DNA of 64,000 nucleotides from Clostridium moniliforme (GCF_017873235.1 NZ_JAGGJZ010000005.1:121217-185216); one strand, 5' to 3'; numbered from the stretch's first letter, positions 46,294 to 57,454 are shown. A program made the numbers and translations. Notes: generated from the sequence alone by a model not told the origin.

Positions 46294-47664
46294 ATGTATA
46301 AATGTGCATTAATACTTGCAGCAGGCCAAGGAAAGAGAATAAAATCAGATATTCCTAAAGTATTACATAAGGTTTGCGGTAAGGAAATGGTTAATCATGT
46401 TATAGACAACATGAGAAAAGCAAACATAGAAGATGTAAATGTAATTATAGGAAAAGGTGCTGAGTTAGTTAAAGAAGGCACTAAAGAAAGAAATGTTTCA
46501 TATTCTCTACAAGAAGAACAATTAGGTACTGGACATGCTGTTAAATGCGCTACAGATTTCTTAAAGGGAAAAAAGGGAACTGTTATAGTTTTTGCAGGAG
46601 ATGCACCATTAACAAAGGAATCCACTATAGAAAACTTAATAAAAGAACATGAAGAAAACAAAAATTCAGCAACATTATTAAGTGCAATGGTTGAAGATCC
46701 AACTGGATATGGAAGAATTATTAGAGATTCTAATGGAGATGTTTTAAAAATAGTAGAACATAAAGATTGTAATGAGGAAGAGCTTCTTGTTAATGAAATG
46801 AATGCAGCAATGTATTGTTTTGATATAGAAGAATTATTAAATTCATTAGAAAAACTTTCAAATAATAATAATCAAGGAGAATACTACTTAACAGACGTAA
46901 TAGGTATTCTTAAAGATGAAGGCAAAAAGATTGGAGCTGTTGTAACTGATTATGAAGATACAATAGGAGTAAATTCAAGAGTTCAACTTGCAGAAGCTGA
47001 AGAGATTTTAAGAAATAGAATTAATAATATCCATCTTAATAATGGGGTAACATTAATAGATCCAAAAGCAACTTATATAGGTGTTGATGTTAAAATAGGA
47101 AAAGATACAATTATATATCCAGGAACAATAATAGAAGGAAACACTGTTATAGGATCAGATTGTTTAATAATGCAAAATTGCAGAATAAAAGATAGCAAAA
47201 TTAATGATGGTGCAACAATTGAATCATCAGTAATATTAGATAGTGAAATTGGTAAGAATACTACAGTTGGACCATTTGCTTATATAAGACCTGAAAGTAA
47301 AATTGGTGAAAAAGCAAGAATTGGAGATTTCGTAGAAATTAAGAAATCAACTATAGGAAATGGAACAAAGGTTTCACATTTAACTTATATAGGAGATGCT
47401 GAAGTTGGAGATGGATGCAACTTTGGATGTGGAACAGTAGTTGTTAATTATGATGGAAAAGTAAAGAATAAGACAATAATAGGAAATCATAGTTTCATAG
47501 GATGTAATACTAATTTAGTTTCTCCAGTAAGAGTTTATGATAACACTTATATTGCAGCAGGTTCTACAATTACTAATGATGTTGAAGAAGGTGACCTTGC
47601 AGTAGCTAGAGCAAAACAAAGAAACATCAAAGGATGGGTAGAAAAGAAAGGTCTAATGAAGTAA
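46294..47664 (+). CDS. glmU: Bifunctional GlmU: UDP-GlcNAc synthesis
   Basis: A 456-residue two-domain enzyme. The N-terminal uridyltransferase (about 1-230) has [22 protein letters not shown]; the C-terminal left-handed beta-helix acetyltransferase (about 250-456) has hexapeptide repeats, and [27 protein letters not shown]. It makes UDP-GlcNAc for peptidoglycan and other polymers. It sits 53 bases before prs, as in Bacillus, and is probably transcribed with it. GAGGTGG precedes the ATG. Confidence 0.97.
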   Translation: MYKCALILAAGQGKRIKSDIPKVLHKVCGKEMVNHVIDNMRKANIEDVNVIIGKGAELVKEGTKERNVSYSLQEEQLGTGHAVKCATDFLKGKKGTVIVFAGDAPLTKESTIENLIKEHEENKNSATLLSAMVEDPTGYGRIIRDSNGDVLKIVEHKDCNEEELLVNEMNAAMYCFDIEELLNSLEKLSNNNNQGEYYLTDVIGILKDEGKKIGAVVTDYEDTIGVNSRVQLAEAEEILRNRINNIHLNNGVTLIDPKATYIGVDVKIGKDTIIYPGTIIEGNTVIGSDCLIMQNCRIKDSKINDGATIESSVILDSEIGKNTTVGPFAYIRPESKIGEKARIGDFVEIKKSTIGNGTKVSHLTYIGDAEVGDGCNFGCGTVVVNYDGKVKNKTIIGNHSFIGCNTNLVSPVRVYDNTYIAAGSTITNDVEEGDLAVARAKQRNIKGWVEKKGLMK

Positions 47665-47717
47665 ATATTTGAATTTTATATAAAAATAGCTAAAGTTTGA
47701 GGAGGTCTTCGTTAATT

Positions 47718-48677
47718 ATGTTAAGTCATGGAAAGAATATAAAAATATTCACAGGGAATTCGCATCCTGAATTAGCACAAGAAATTGCTAAAATTTTAGG
47801 ATTAAAAGTAGGAGAAGGTACTGTAGGAACTTTTAGTGATGGAGAGATATCAGTAAATATTGGTGAAACTGTAAGAGGAGCTGATGTATTTATAGTACAA
47901 TCAACTTGTTCACCAGTTAATAATAATTTAATGGAACTATTAATTATGATAGATGCGTTTAAAAGAGCATCAGCAGGTAGAATTATAGCTGTTATCCCAT
48001 ACTATGGTTATGCAAGACAAGATAGAAAAGCTAAGTCAAGAGATCCAATAACTGCAAAGTTAGTAGCTGATCTTTTAACAACAGCTGGAGCAGATAGAGT
48101 ATTAACAATGGATTTACATGCAGCACAAATTCAAGGATACTTTAATATTCCAGTTGATCATTTAGTTGGATCACCAATACTTGCAAATTACTTTATTGAA
48201 AAAGGACTACAAGATAGAGATGATGTTGTAGTTGTATCACCAGATCTTGGTAGTGTAACAAGAGCTAGAAAGTTTGCAGATAGATTACATGCACCAATAG
48301 CAATTATTGATAAGAGAAGACCTAAAGCTAATGTATCTGAAATAATGAATATAATTGGAGATGTTGAAGGCAAGAAGTGTATATTGATAGATGATATGAT
48401 AGATACTGCTGGAACAATTGCAAATGCTGCAAATGCATTAAAAGATTTAGGAGCTGAAAATGTATATGCTTGCTGTACTCATGGAGTATTATCAGGACCA
48501 GCTTTTGAAAGAATAAACAGTTCAGCAATAGAAGAATTAGTTATGCTAGATACTATTAAATTACCAGAAGGAATTAATAACAGTAAATTTAAATCAATAT
48601 CAGTAGCTCCAATATTTGCAGAAGCTATAAAAAGAATTTATGATGATGAACCTATAAGCAAGCTATTTGAAGTGTAG
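47718..48677 (+). CDS. prs: Ribose-phosphate pyrophosphokinase
   Basis: A 319-residue PRPP synthetase using ribose-5-phosphate and ATP. Visible motifs: [42 protein letters not shown] (part), [10 protein letters not shown] and the PRPP loop [13 protein letters not shown]. The start is ATG 47718 with GAGGAGG upstream; in-frame TTG codons further up lie inside or before that site. Its product is a precursor of purines and the effector of PurR, encoded just upstream. Confidence 0.97.
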   Translation: MLSHGKNIKIFTGNSHPELAQEIAKILGLKVGEGTVGTFSDGEISVNIGETVRGADVFIVQSTCSPVNNNLMELLIMIDAFKRASAGRIIAVIPYYGYARQDRKAKSRDPITAKLVADLLTTAGADRVLTMDLHAAQIQGYFNIPVDHLVGSPILANYFIEKGLQDRDDVVVVSPDLGSVTRARKFADRLHAPIAIIDKRRPKANVSEIMNIIGDVEGKKCILIDDMIDTAGTIANAANALKDLGAENVYACCTHGVLSGPAFERINSSAIEELVMLDTIKLPEGINNSKFKSISVAPIFAEAIKRIYDDEPISKLFEV

Positions 48678-48711
48678 TACATAATTGTTTATCAAATGTT
48701 TGTTAAAAATA

Positions 48712-48743
48712 AAAACCTCTAGATTTTGAACTAGAGGTTTTGA
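48712..48743 (+). terminator. Intrinsic terminator after prs
   Basis: A perfect 11-bp stem (48712-48722 with 48731-48741). The T-tract is short. Confidence 0.8.
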
Positions 48744-48877
48744 ATTTAACTAAAATAGTTACGTATAGTTAATAATTTGTAACTTTTAGATAAAAATATA
48801 CTAAAGTGTACTAAAAAATGATAAATTTATAATTAATAATGTTAAAGTTAATAATATAAAATATGGAGGTGCCACAT

Positions 48878-49564
48878 ATGGAAGGCGTTTTAGGAAAAGT
48901 ACTAGTAGTTGATGATGATGAAAATATTTGTGAAGTCATAAACATGTATGTTAAAAGTGCTGGTTATGATACAAGAGTAGCTCATAATGGAAAAGAAGCA
49001 GAGGAGTTATTTTTAGATTATAAACCAGATATAGTATTATTAGATGTTATGATACCTAATATAGATGGAATAGATGTATTAAAATGGATAAGAAAAGAAG
49101 GAACAACTCCTGTAATAATGCTTACTGCAAAGGGAGATACATTTGATAAAGTTTTAGCTTTAGAACTTGGAGCAGACGATTACATAGTTAAACCATTTGA
49201 ACCAAAAGAATTACTTGCAAGAGTTAAAGCTGTAATGAGAAGATATACAGCAGATAATACAAATAAAGAAGTAATTCAATACAATGATTTAACAATTGAT
49301 GCTAATTCATATAGAGTAGTATACAAAAATAATGAAGTTAAGATGCCACCTAAAGAATTTGAACTATTATATTACCTAGCATGTAATAAAAATAGAGTAT
49401 TTACAAGAGAACAGTTATTATGTGAAGTTTGGGGATATGATTATCCAGGAGATTCAAGAACAGTTGATGTTCATGTTAAAAGACTTAGAGAAAAACTTCA
49501 TTCAGGAGATACATGGCAAATAGAAACTGTTTGGGGGGTTGGCTACAAATTCGAGGTGAAATAG
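48878..49564 (+). CDS. OmpR/PhoB-family response regulator
   Basis: A 228-residue regulator. The receiver domain (about 7-118) has acidic Asp12-Asp14, phospho-acceptor Asp56 (DIVLLDVMIPN) and Lys in DDYIVKPFEP. The winged helix-turn-helix (about 132-228) ends with SRTVDVHVKRLREKL and WGVGYKFE. The ATG at 48878 is preceded by GGAGGT; an upstream in-frame ATG overlaps that site and is less likely. The stop codon touches the ATG of the histidine kinase, so the two are coupled. Confidence 0.95.
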   Translation: MEGVLGKVLVVDDDENICEVINMYVKSAGYDTRVAHNGKEAEELFLDYKPDIVLLDVMIPNIDGIDVLKWIRKEGTTPVIMLTAKGDTFDKVLALELGADDYIVKPFEPKELLARVKAVMRRYTADNTNKEVIQYNDLTIDANSYRVVYKNNEVKMPPKEFELLYYLACNKNRVFTREQLLCEVWGYDYPGDSRTVDVHVKRLREKLHSGDTWQIETVWGVGYKFEVK

Positions 49565-50983
49565 ATGAAAAAAAATAGCTTATCATATAAGCTTATAATA
49601 ACCTTTACTTTAATTTTGGCCACTGCACTTGTAGTAGTTGCTGGAGTTTTATCAATTTGGTTTAAACAATACTATTTTGATCAAAAAAAAGAGCAACTTA
49701 ACAAAGAAAGTACAATTATAGAAAGTGCAGCTATCTCTTATTTAACTTTAGATAAGAGTTCCAATCTAACTACTTTGAAAAACGTAATGGACTTTGTTAG
49801 TAAAACAGTAGATGCAGAAATATTGATAACTGATAATTTAGGGTATACATATGCAGTTTCTAGTAGTGCTCATGAAAATTATAAATTTTCTTCGTTAGGA
49901 ATTCCAAAAGAGGATATGGATGCATTAAAAAAAGGTAAATCAATAGAATATGGCAGTATAAAAACTTCAACTAAGAATGATTACGTATATTTAAAACCTA
50001 TTTTTAACAAAAACTATTTTAGTGGCGTTATAGTTATGGTTATTCCTATAGATCGTATGCTTAATCCAATAATAAAGGTTAATGAAGTTATTTGGATTAC
50101 AGCTATCATTGCTATAATTATTGGTGCGATTGTAGTTTTCTTATATAGTAAGAAACTTTTAATTGACCCTATAGATAAAATTACTACAGCAGCTAGGAGA
50201 TTATCTAAAGGTGGAGTAGAAGAAAGAGTTGATATAAAATCAAACAATGAAATTGGTGAGCTTGCAGAGTCATTTAATATTATGGCTGAGTCTCTTCAAC
50301 AAGTTGATGATAATAGAAGGGCTTTTATATCAAATGTTTCTCATGAATTAAGATCGCCAATAACATCAATAAAAGGATTTATATCAGGAATATTAGATGG
50401 AGTAATTCCAAGAGATAAAGAAGGATATTATTTAAATATCGTATATGAAGAAACTGATAGATTATCAAGACTTATAAATGATTTATTAGATATATCAACT
50501 TTAGAATCAGGAAAGATGAAGCTTAATAAGCAAGAGATAGATATAAGCAATTTAATAAAACACACTATAGCAAAATTTGAAGGTGCTATAAACAACAAAG
50601 GTTTAACTGTTGATGTAGTATTAGAACAAGAACATCAGTATGTTATAGGAGATAACGATAAGATAACTCAAGTTGTTACAAACTTAATAGATAATGCAAT
50701 GAAATACAGCTATGAAAATGGTGAAGTAAAAATTAATACTAAGTCAAAAGGTGATAAGGTATTTGTAAGTATATATAACGATGGAGAAACATTATCTAAG
50801 GAACAATTAGTTAAAATTTGGGATAGATTTTATAAAGTAGATGTATCTAGAACAAATAAGGTAAGTACAGGCCTTGGATTGCCAATAGTAAGATTAATTC
50901 TCACAGAACATGGGGAAGATATTTGGGTTGAAAACTATAAAGATACTGGAGTTATATTTACATTTACTTTAACTAAAAAATAA
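49565..50983 (+). CDS. Membrane sensor histidine kinase
   Basis: A 472-residue kinase. Membrane segments at about 11-30 and 170-192 flank an extracellular sensor domain of about 140 residues (single-Cache-like in appearance, family not assigned). A HAMP domain (about 193-245) precedes the catalytic core: H box NVSHELRSP with His260, N box VVTNLIDNAMKYS, and G box STGLGLPIV. It pairs with the response regulator directly upstream; the signal is unknown. The gene ends about 15 bases before the HtrA-like gene, which probably belongs to the same operon. Confidence 0.94.
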   Translation: MKKNSLSYKLIITFTLILATALVVVAGVLSIWFKQYYFDQKKEQLNKESTIIESAAISYLTLDKSSNLTTLKNVMDFVSKTVDAEILITDNLGYTYAVSSSAHENYKFSSLGIPKEDMDALKKGKSIEYGSIKTSTKNDYVYLKPIFNKNYFSGVIVMVIPIDRMLNPIIKVNEVIWITAIIAIIIGAIVVFLYSKKLLIDPIDKITTAARRLSKGGVEERVDIKSNNEIGELAESFNIMAESLQQVDDNRRAFISNVSHELRSPITSIKGFISGILDGVIPRDKEGYYLNIVYEETDRLSRLINDLLDISTLESGKMKLNKQEIDISNLIKHTIAKFEGAINNKGLTVDVVLEQEHQYVIGDNDKITQVVTNLIDNAMKYSYENGEVKINTKSKGDKVFVSIYNDGETLSKEQLVKIWDRFYKVDVSRTNKVSTGLGLPIVRLILTEHGEDIWVENYKDTGVIFTFTLTKK

Positions 50984-50998
50984 GTTTTGGTGATGTAT

Positions 50999-52087
50999 AT
51001 GAATAATAAAAAAGGAAATGGAAAAATAAATATAAAAAGTAAGAATAGCATTATTACTCGAAAAAATGTATTAATAGTAATAGCAGCATTATTATTAGCT
51101 ATAATATCAAGCGTTGTATCTATAAAGTATGTTTTTTTCAAAATTAGTCATAAAGAATTAAAAGAGCTAAATAATCCAAGTGGAATTAATGTTGAAGTTG
51201 TAGCTGAGAAACATATAAAGAATATAATAAGCGAAGTAGGACCTTCTTTAGTTAGTGTTGGAAGCAACCTAGAAGATTTAGAATCTCATAAGTTACCAAG
51301 TAATAACTCCACTGGAGTAATACTTACTAAAGATGGGTTAATAATGATACCATATAGTAGTATAAAAGATTACAAAAAAATATATGTTAAATTACCTGCT
51401 AAAGGAGTTAAGCCTAAAAAAGCTACATTATTAGGATATAATAAGGAAACAGATACAGCTTTAATAAAAGTTCAATGTAATGATTTAGTACCTATAAAGA
51501 TTTCAAATGACACTTCAATAAGAGAAGGTAGTATTGTTTATGCTGTTGGAAATTCAATTGGAGCTAATTATATTGGATTAATAACACCAGGTATAGTAAC
51601 ATCAACAAGTCATAGAGTTAAAGTTTATAATGAGGATTATAAAATTATACAAACAAACGCTGCTATGAATAATGAAAATTATGGTGGAGTTTTGTGTAAT
51701 GTTTATGGAGAACTTATAGGAATAAACAGCAAATATCTAACTAAGAAATATGATGAGGATAATTTATTCTTTGCTATAAGTAGTGATGCTATAAAAGATA
51801 TTACGAAAAATATAGTAAAAGAATTTGATGTTTTAGGCTTAAGAGGTTCAGAAATTAAAATTGATAATATTCAAAAAAAAGGTTTTTATATTGAAAGTTT
51901 AGATGAAAATGGTAAGGCTGCAAAAGCTGGAATCAGACCTACTGATATAATTCTATTAGCAAATAATAAACCTATATTATCATATGATGATTTAATTAAA
52001 GATGTAAAAAATTCAGATAATAAAAATAAAGTAGAATTACAAATATTAAGAGACGGAAAAACAAAAAAAATATATATAGTGATGTAA
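50999..52087 (+). CDS. HtrA-like protein with PDZ domain, catalytic residues lost
   Basis: A 362-residue, membrane-anchored (about 20-42) protein of the trypsin-like HtrA/DegP fold plus C-terminal PDZ domain (about 275-360; GFYIESLDENGKAAKAGIRPTDIIL). The protease fold aligns well, but the catalytic His in the usual TNNHV position is Ser120 (IPYSSI) and the catalytic Ser in GNSGG is Tyr228 (NENYGGVL). Asp152 remains. It should therefore not be an active serine protease. It might sense or bind unfolded proteins or control the neighbouring kinase. Start codon uncertain: ATG at 50999 with a weak GGTGA site, or ATG 50993. Confidence 0.82.
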   Translation: MNNKKGNGKINIKSKNSIITRKNVLIVIAALLLAIISSVVSIKYVFFKISHKELKELNNPSGINVEVVAEKHIKNIISEVGPSLVSVGSNLEDLESHKLPSNNSTGVILTKDGLIMIPYSSIKDYKKIYVKLPAKGVKPKKATLLGYNKETDTALIKVQCNDLVPIKISNDTSIREGSIVYAVGNSIGANYIGLITPGIVTSTSHRVKVYNEDYKIIQTNAAMNNENYGGVLCNVYGELIGINSKYLTKKYDEDNLFFAISSDAIKDITKNIVKEFDVLGLRGSEIKIDNIQKKGFYIESLDENGKAAKAGIRPTDIILLANNKPILSYDDLIKDVKNSDNKNKVELQILRDGKTKKIYIVM

Positions 52088-52090
52088 AAT

Positions 52091-52122
52091 AATAAAGAGA
52101 CTTTTTTAAGTCTCTTTATTAT
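52091..52122 (+). terminator. Terminator of the two-component/HtrA-like operon
   Basis: A perfect 13-bp stem (52091-52103 with 52108-52120) with a four-base loop. U-rich 3' arm. Confidence 0.85.
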
Positions 52123-52217
52123 TGCAAAAATTTAGTATAATATTTAAGTAGTATTGAATAGAAAGATATTTATTGAGAAAAGATTATAATATATAGATAG
52201 TAGAAAGAGGAGATAAT

Positions 52218-52793
52218 ATGTTTTTAATAGTTGGACTTGGAAATCCTGAAGAGAAGTATGATAATACAAGACATAATATAGGATTTGAAGCAATAGATTA
52301 TATAGCAAAAAAATATAATATAGATATAAATAGGAAAAAATTTAAAGGTGAGTATGGGGAAGGATTTATAGAAAATGAAAAAGTTATACTTATGAAGCCA
52401 ACTACATATATGAACCTAAGTGGGGAATGTGTAAGAGAAGTTATTGATTTTTATAAACTTACTAATGAAGATATTTTAGTTATATATGATGATATAAGTT
52501 TGGACTTAGGTAAAATAAGGATAAGAAGAAAAGGAAGTGCTGGAGGACATAATGGAATTAAGAGCATAATAGCACATGTTGGAAGTGATGAATTTTCAAG
52601 AATTAAAATTGGGGTAGGACAACCTAAAGGGGATTTAGTTAATTATGTTTTAGGTAAGTTTTCAAAAGAAGAAAAAGAGGTTTTAGAAGAAGTTCTAGAA
52701 GTTAGTAAATTAGCTACAGATACAATCATAAGAGAAGATATAAATTCTGCAATGAATAAATATAATGGATTTAAGGCAAATAAAAGTGTTTAA
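52218..52793 (+). CDS. pth: Peptidyl-tRNA hydrolase
   Basis: A 191-residue hydrolase freeing tRNA from prematurely released peptidyl-tRNA. Motifs: [22 protein letters not shown] (part; catalytic His in RHN), [10 protein letters not shown], and the Asp of [10 protein letters not shown] with GGHNGIKSI. Standard length. GAGGAGA precedes the ATG. It lies 15 bases before mfd, as in Bacillus (pth-fin-mfd), though a fin gene is not present between them here. Confidence 0.96.
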   Translation: MFLIVGLGNPEEKYDNTRHNIGFEAIDYIAKKYNIDINRKKFKGEYGEGFIENEKVILMKPTTYMNLSGECVREVIDFYKLTNEDILVIYDDISLDLGKIRIRRKGSAGGHNGIKSIIAHVGSDEFSRIKIGVGQPKGDLVNYVLGKFSKEEKEVLEEVLEVSKLATDTIIREDINSAMNKYNGFKANKSV

Positions 52794-52808
52794 GGATGGT
52801 GTATTAAA

Positions 52809-55800
52809 ATGAGATTAGAAGGGTTAATGAAGCCCTTAATTGAGAGTGAAGAGTTTGGAAAAGTAAAAAGTTATATAGATAATAACAAATTTCCAACTGC
52901 AATATATGGTTTATCAGAATCAGGAAGGACGTATTTTATAAATGCTTTATTTGAACAATATGATAAACCTTTAGTTGTAGTTACTCACAGTGATATTGAG
53001 GCAAAAAATCTATATGAAGATTTAAGCTTTTATTCAACAGAAGTTTATTATTTCCCAGTTAGAGAAGTGGTTTTCTATAATATAGATGCCATCTCGGGAG
53101 ATTTAAGATGGGCAAGGCTTAAGGTAATAAAAGAAATTTTAAGCAAAAAGAAAAAAATAATAGTAACTTCAGTGGAAGCTTTTGCAGCTAATTATACTCC
53201 AATAAATTATTATAAAAAGCATAAAATAAATTTGAAATTAGGAAATGAAGTAAACTTTAATGAGATAAGCAAGTTACTAATAGAGAGTGGATATGAAAGA
53301 GTTGAAATGGTAGAAGGAAAGGGAGAATTTGCAAGAAGGGGGGGGATATTAGATGTATATCCACCAGATTCAGCATACCCTTATAGAATTGAATTATTTG
53401 GAGATGAAATTGATTCAATAAGAACATTTAACGTTGAATCTCAAAGAAGTATAGAAAAGGTAAAATCAATAAAAATATTTCCAGCAAAGGAGATAATTAT
53501 TGATGATAATGTTATAAATTATGCAAAGGAAAATCTAAAAAGTGAATTAGATAAAGCGTTAAAAAACAATAAGGATGAAGTTGTTAGAGAAAGGCTTACT
53601 GAAACTATAAATAGAAATATAGAAAGTTTAATTGAAACTTCAAGCTTTGAAACTATAGATTCATATCTTCCATTTTTTTATGATAAGTTAGAGAGTTTGT
53701 TTGATTACTTTAAGGATTATAATTTTATAATTGATGATACAACAAGAGTACTTGGAAAACTTGAAGGAACTTATAGTGAGTTTACAGAGAATTTCTCAAT
53801 GTTTCTTCAAAAAGGAAATATACTTCCTAAACATTCTGAACTTTTACTTAAGTATGAAGATGTTATTGACAGATTTTCTAGTTGTAATTTAGTTACATTA
53901 GATACATTTCAAAAGAGTAGGGATGTGTTTAGACCTCGTGAAATAGCAAATATTACTCAATTAACACTTAATAATTATCAAGGACAATTAGACTTTTTAA
54001 TTGAGGATATTAAAGATAAAAAAAATAAGGGATTTAAAACATTAATTTTATCAGGAACAAGAACTAGAGGAGAAAGGCTAGTTGATACTTTAAGAGATAG
54101 AGAAATTGAAAGTGTTTATAAGGATAATGTTTCTGATATACAATGTGGAGAAGTTGTAATAACTTTTGGTAATCTATTAAAGGGATTTGAGTATCCAGAA
54201 GAAAAGATATGTGTAATATCAGATAAAGAAGTTTTTGGAGAAGCAAAGAGAAAGTTATCAAAGAAAAGAAAAACTAAAAAAGGTGTAGCAAAGATAAATT
54301 CTTTTGCTGAACTTAAAATAGGTGATTACGTTGTTCATGTAAATCATGGGGTTGGAGTATATAAAGGAATAAAACAAATAGAAGTTTCAGGAAATACTAG
54401 AGATTATCTTGATATAGTATATGATAAAGGAGATAAGCTCTATGTTCCAGTTGAACAGCTTGATTTAATTCAAAAATATATAGGTAGTGAAGGGAAAACT
54501 CCTAAGATTAATAAACTAGGAGGAAATGAATGGCAGAAGGCTAAAAGTAAGGTTAGAAAATCAATAAATGAAATAGCCAAAGATTTAGTTAAGTTATATG
54601 CAACTAGGGCTACTTTAAAAGGACATAAATTTAGTAAAGATACACAGTGGCAAAGACAATTTGAAGATGAATTCCCTTATGAAGAAACTCCAGATCAAAT
54701 CACATCTCTTCAAGAGATAAAAGAAGATATGGAATCTCAAAAATCAATGGATAGACTTCTTTGTGGTGATGTTGGTTATGGAAAAACAGAAGTTGCTTTA
54801 AGAGCTGCATTTAAAGCAGTTATGGATGGTAAACAGGTAGCTTTTTTAGTTCCAACAACAATATTAGCGGAGCAACATTATAAAAATATGCTTAAAAGAT
54901 TTTCAGATTTTCCAATTAAGATAGATATGATAAGCAGATTTAGAACTGCAAAACAACAAAAGGCTACAATACAAGCTGCTAAGGAAGGTAATGTTGATAT
55001 TTTAGTAGGAACACATAAACTTGTTGCAAAGGATATACAGTTTAAAGATTTAGGACTTTTAATAATTGATGAAGAACAAAGATTTGGTGTTAAACAAAAA
55101 GAAAAAATAAAAGAAATTAAGAAAAATGTTGATGTACTAACATTAAGTGCAACACCTATTCCAAGAACACTTCATATGTCTTTAACTGGGGCACGTGATA
55201 TTTCAGTAATAGAAACTCCTCCAGAGGAAAGATATCCAGTTCAAACATATGTTATAGAGCAAAATGATCAGCTTATAAGAGATGCGATACTTAGAGAAAT
55301 GAATAGAGGTGGTCAGGTTTTCTTTGTTTATAATAGAGTTGAAAGTATTGAAAGCATGGCAAACTATATTAAAGAATTAGTTCCTGAAAGTAGAATTACA
55401 TTTGCACATGGAAGAATGACAGAAAGACAACTTGAAACTGAAATGATGTCTTTTATGAATAAAGAATATGATGTTTTAGTATGTACAACAATTATTGAAA
55501 CTGGAATTGATATTCCAAATGTAAACACAATAATAGTTTTTGATGCAGATAAAATGGGATTATCACAACTTTATCAATTAAGAGGAAGAGTTGGAAGATC
55601 AAATAAAATAGCATATGCATACCTTTTATACACTAAAGATAAAGTATTAACAGAGGTTGCAGAGAAAAGACTTAAGGCATTAAAAGACTTTACTGAACTT
55701 GGATCAGGTTTCAAAATTGCTATGAGAGACTTAGAAATAAGAGGAGCAGGAAATATGATGGGTTCAGCTCAGCATGGTCATATGGCTACAATAGGTTATG

Positions 55801-56321
55801 ATTTATATTGTAGAATGCTTGAAGATACAATAAAGGTTATTAAGGGAGAAATAGAAAAAGAGCCAGTTGAAACTACAGTTGATATTAAAGTAGACGCTTA
55901 TATTCCATCTAATTTCATATCAGATGAAAATCAAAAAATTGAAGTGTATAAAAAGATTGCTGCTATTGAAAGCTATGATGAGTACATGGAAATTAAAGAT
56001 GAATTAGAAGATAGATATTCTGAGATACCAGACTCTGTTTATAATTTAATGGATATAGCTTATATTAAGAGTAAAGCTAGATCACTAAATATAGAAGAAA
56101 TAAAAGAAACACCAAAAAATATATTCTTTAAATTTGAAGAAGGGGATAAAGGATACAAAAAAATATTTAAAGTACTTTTAGAAAATTATAAAAGTAATGT
56201 TATTCTTAAGTTTGGAAAAAATCCTGAATTTGAATTTAAAAAAGATAGTGTAAAGAAAGAAGAGTTATTAGCCTTCTTTAAAGAAATGTTAGATAGAATA
56301 ATAAAAGTAATAAATACTTAA
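52809..56321 (+). CDS. mfd: Transcription-repair coupling factor
   Basis: A 1170-residue DNA translocase that removes stalled RNA polymerase and recruits UvrA. The N-terminal UvrB-like domains (about 1-340) include FARRGGILDVYPP. The RNA polymerase interaction domain (CarD-like, about 495-560) has GDYVVHVNHGVGVYKGI. The helicase motor (about 600-960) has Walker A CGDVGYGKTEV, DEEQRFGV, LSATPIPRT and LRGRVGRS. The C-terminal TRCF domain follows. Length is normal. It is coupled with pth. Confidence 0.97.
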   Translation: MRLEGLMKPLIESEEFGKVKSYIDNNKFPTAIYGLSESGRTYFINALFEQYDKPLVVVTHSDIEAKNLYEDLSFYSTEVYYFPVREVVFYNIDAISGDLRWARLKVIKEILSKKKKIIVTSVEAFAANYTPINYYKKHKINLKLGNEVNFNEISKLLIESGYERVEMVEGKGEFARRGGILDVYPPDSAYPYRIELFGDEIDSIRTFNVESQRSIEKVKSIKIFPAKEIIIDDNVINYAKENLKSELDKALKNNKDEVVRERLTETINRNIESLIETSSFETIDSYLPFFYDKLESLFDYFKDYNFIIDDTTRVLGKLEGTYSEFTENFSMFLQKGNILPKHSELLLKYEDVIDRFSSCNLVTLDTFQKSRDVFRPREIANITQLTLNNYQGQLDFLIEDIKDKKNKGFKTLILSGTRTRGERLVDTLRDREIESVYKDNVSDIQCGEVVITFGNLLKGFEYPEEKICVISDKEVFGEAKRKLSKKRKTKKGVAKINSFAELKIGDYVVHVNHGVGVYKGIKQIEVSGNTRDYLDIVYDKGDKLYVPVEQLDLIQKYIGSEGKTPKINKLGGNEWQKAKSKVRKSINEIAKDLVKLYATRATLKGHKFSKDTQWQRQFEDEFPYEETPDQITSLQEIKEDMESQKSMDRLLCGDVGYGKTEVALRAAFKAVMDGKQVAFLVPTTILAEQHYKNMLKRFSDFPIKIDMISRFRTAKQQKATIQAAKEGNVDILVGTHKLVAKDIQFKDLGLLIIDEEQRFGVKQKEKIKEIKKNVDVLTLSATPIPRTLHMSLTGARDISVIETPPEERYPVQTYVIEQNDQLIRDAILREMNRGGQVFFVYNRVESIESMANYIKELVPESRITFAHGRMTERQLETEMMSFMNKEYDVLVCTTIIETGIDIPNVNTIIVFDADKMGLSQLYQLRGRVGRSNKIAYAYLLYTKDKVLTEVAEKRLKALKDFTELGSGFKIAMRDLEIRGAGNMMGSAQHGHMATIGYDLYCRMLEDTIKVIKGEIEKEPVETTVDIKVDAYIPSNFISDENQKIEVYKKIAAIESYDEYMEIKDELEDRYSEIPDSVYNLMDIAYIKSKARSLNIEEIKETPKNIFFKFEEGDKGYKKIFKVLLENYKSNVILKFGKNPEFEFKKDSVKKEELLAFFKEMLDRIIKVINT

Positions 56322-56425
56322 AATATATGCAATTGAACTTGATGTATAATATTGATATACTGTAAATATGTGAATTTTTAGGAGATAAATTAGTGAAAAA
56401 ATAAATAGTAAAGTGAGGAAGAAAA

Positions 56426-57454
56426 GTGGGTAAGATTAAAAAAATACTAGCTATGGGACTAATTTCTATGGTTAGCTTATCATTTGTAGGTTGTAAAATG
56501 ATAGCTAAAACACCTGAAGCTATTCAAAATGAAACTATAGCCAAAGTTGGAGATAAAAAAATAACTAAAGGCGATTTAGATAAACTTATGGAGTCTAAAT
56601 ATCAACAATATGAACAACAATATGGAAAGGATTATATGAGTAATCCTCAAGTAAAAGCTCAAGTTGAACAAGAAAAGAAAATGATGTTAGATTCACTAGT
56701 TAATCGTGATGTTGTAATTGGAATGGGAGAAAAAGAAAAGTGGATTCCAAGTGACAGTGAAATAAATAAAGAAGTAGACAAAAACTTTAATGAAATGAAA
56801 AATAATTTAAAAAAGGCTTATGGTATAAAAGATGATAAGCAATTTAATGAACTTTTAAAATCATCAGGATATGCAGATGAGGCAGCATATAAAAAGGAAT
56901 TAAGACAACAAGTAATATACAATTCAATATTAACTAAACATGTATTTAATAATATTAACGTTACAGAAGCAGATGCTAAAAAATACTATGATACAAATAA
57001 AGAAAAGTTTACTGTTCAACCAGGTGCAGATGTATATCAAATAATTACAAAAGATAAAAAGGATATAGAAAAAGCAGAGAAAGAACTTAAAGATGGTGAA
57101 AAATTTAGTAAGGTTGCAGAAAAGTACAATATAGATGGAACAAAGACTACTGGAGGTTCATTAGGATACATTCCTTATAATTCAACACAATATGTAAAAG
57201 AATTTATGGATGCAGTTAAAAAACTTAAAAAAGATGGTGAGGTATCACAACCTGTAAAATCTCAATTTGGATACCATATAATAAAAGTTGAAGGAATTAA
57301 AACAAAAGCTCAAGTTCAACCATTTGATAAAGTTAAAGATCAAATAATGAAAGAACTAAAAGGAGAAAAACAAGAAACAGCTTATACAGATACTATAAAA
57401 AAATGGAAAGATGAGCTTGGAGCTAAAATATATGAAGATAAATTAAATAAATAA
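56426..57454 (+). CDS. prsA: PrsA-like foldase lipoprotein
   Basis: A 342-residue extracytoplasmic peptidyl-prolyl isomerase lipoprotein that helps secreted proteins fold. The lipobox is SFVGC at about 19-23. An N-terminal SurA-like helical region (about 35-175) precedes the parvulin domain (about 190-290; ADVYQIITKDKKDIEKAE and SLGYIPYNSTQ, closing QFGYHIIKVEGI). The start is GTG at 56426, with GAGGAAG upstream. Compared with Bacillus, this gene is inserted between mfd and spoVT. Confidence 0.93.
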   Translation: MGKIKKILAMGLISMVSLSFVGCKMIAKTPEAIQNETIAKVGDKKITKGDLDKLMESKYQQYEQQYGKDYMSNPQVKAQVEQEKKMMLDSLVNRDVVIGMGEKEKWIPSDSEINKEVDKNFNEMKNNLKKAYGIKDDKQFNELLKSSGYADEAAYKKELRQQVIYNSILTKHVFNNINVTEADAKKYYDTNKEKFTVQPGADVYQIITKDKKDIEKAEKELKDGEKFSKVAEKYNIDGTKTTGGSLGYIPYNSTQYVKEFMDAVKKLKKDGEVSQPVKSQFGYHIIKVEGIKTKAQVQPFDKVKDQIMKELKGEKQETAYTDTIKKWKDELGAKIYEDKLNK

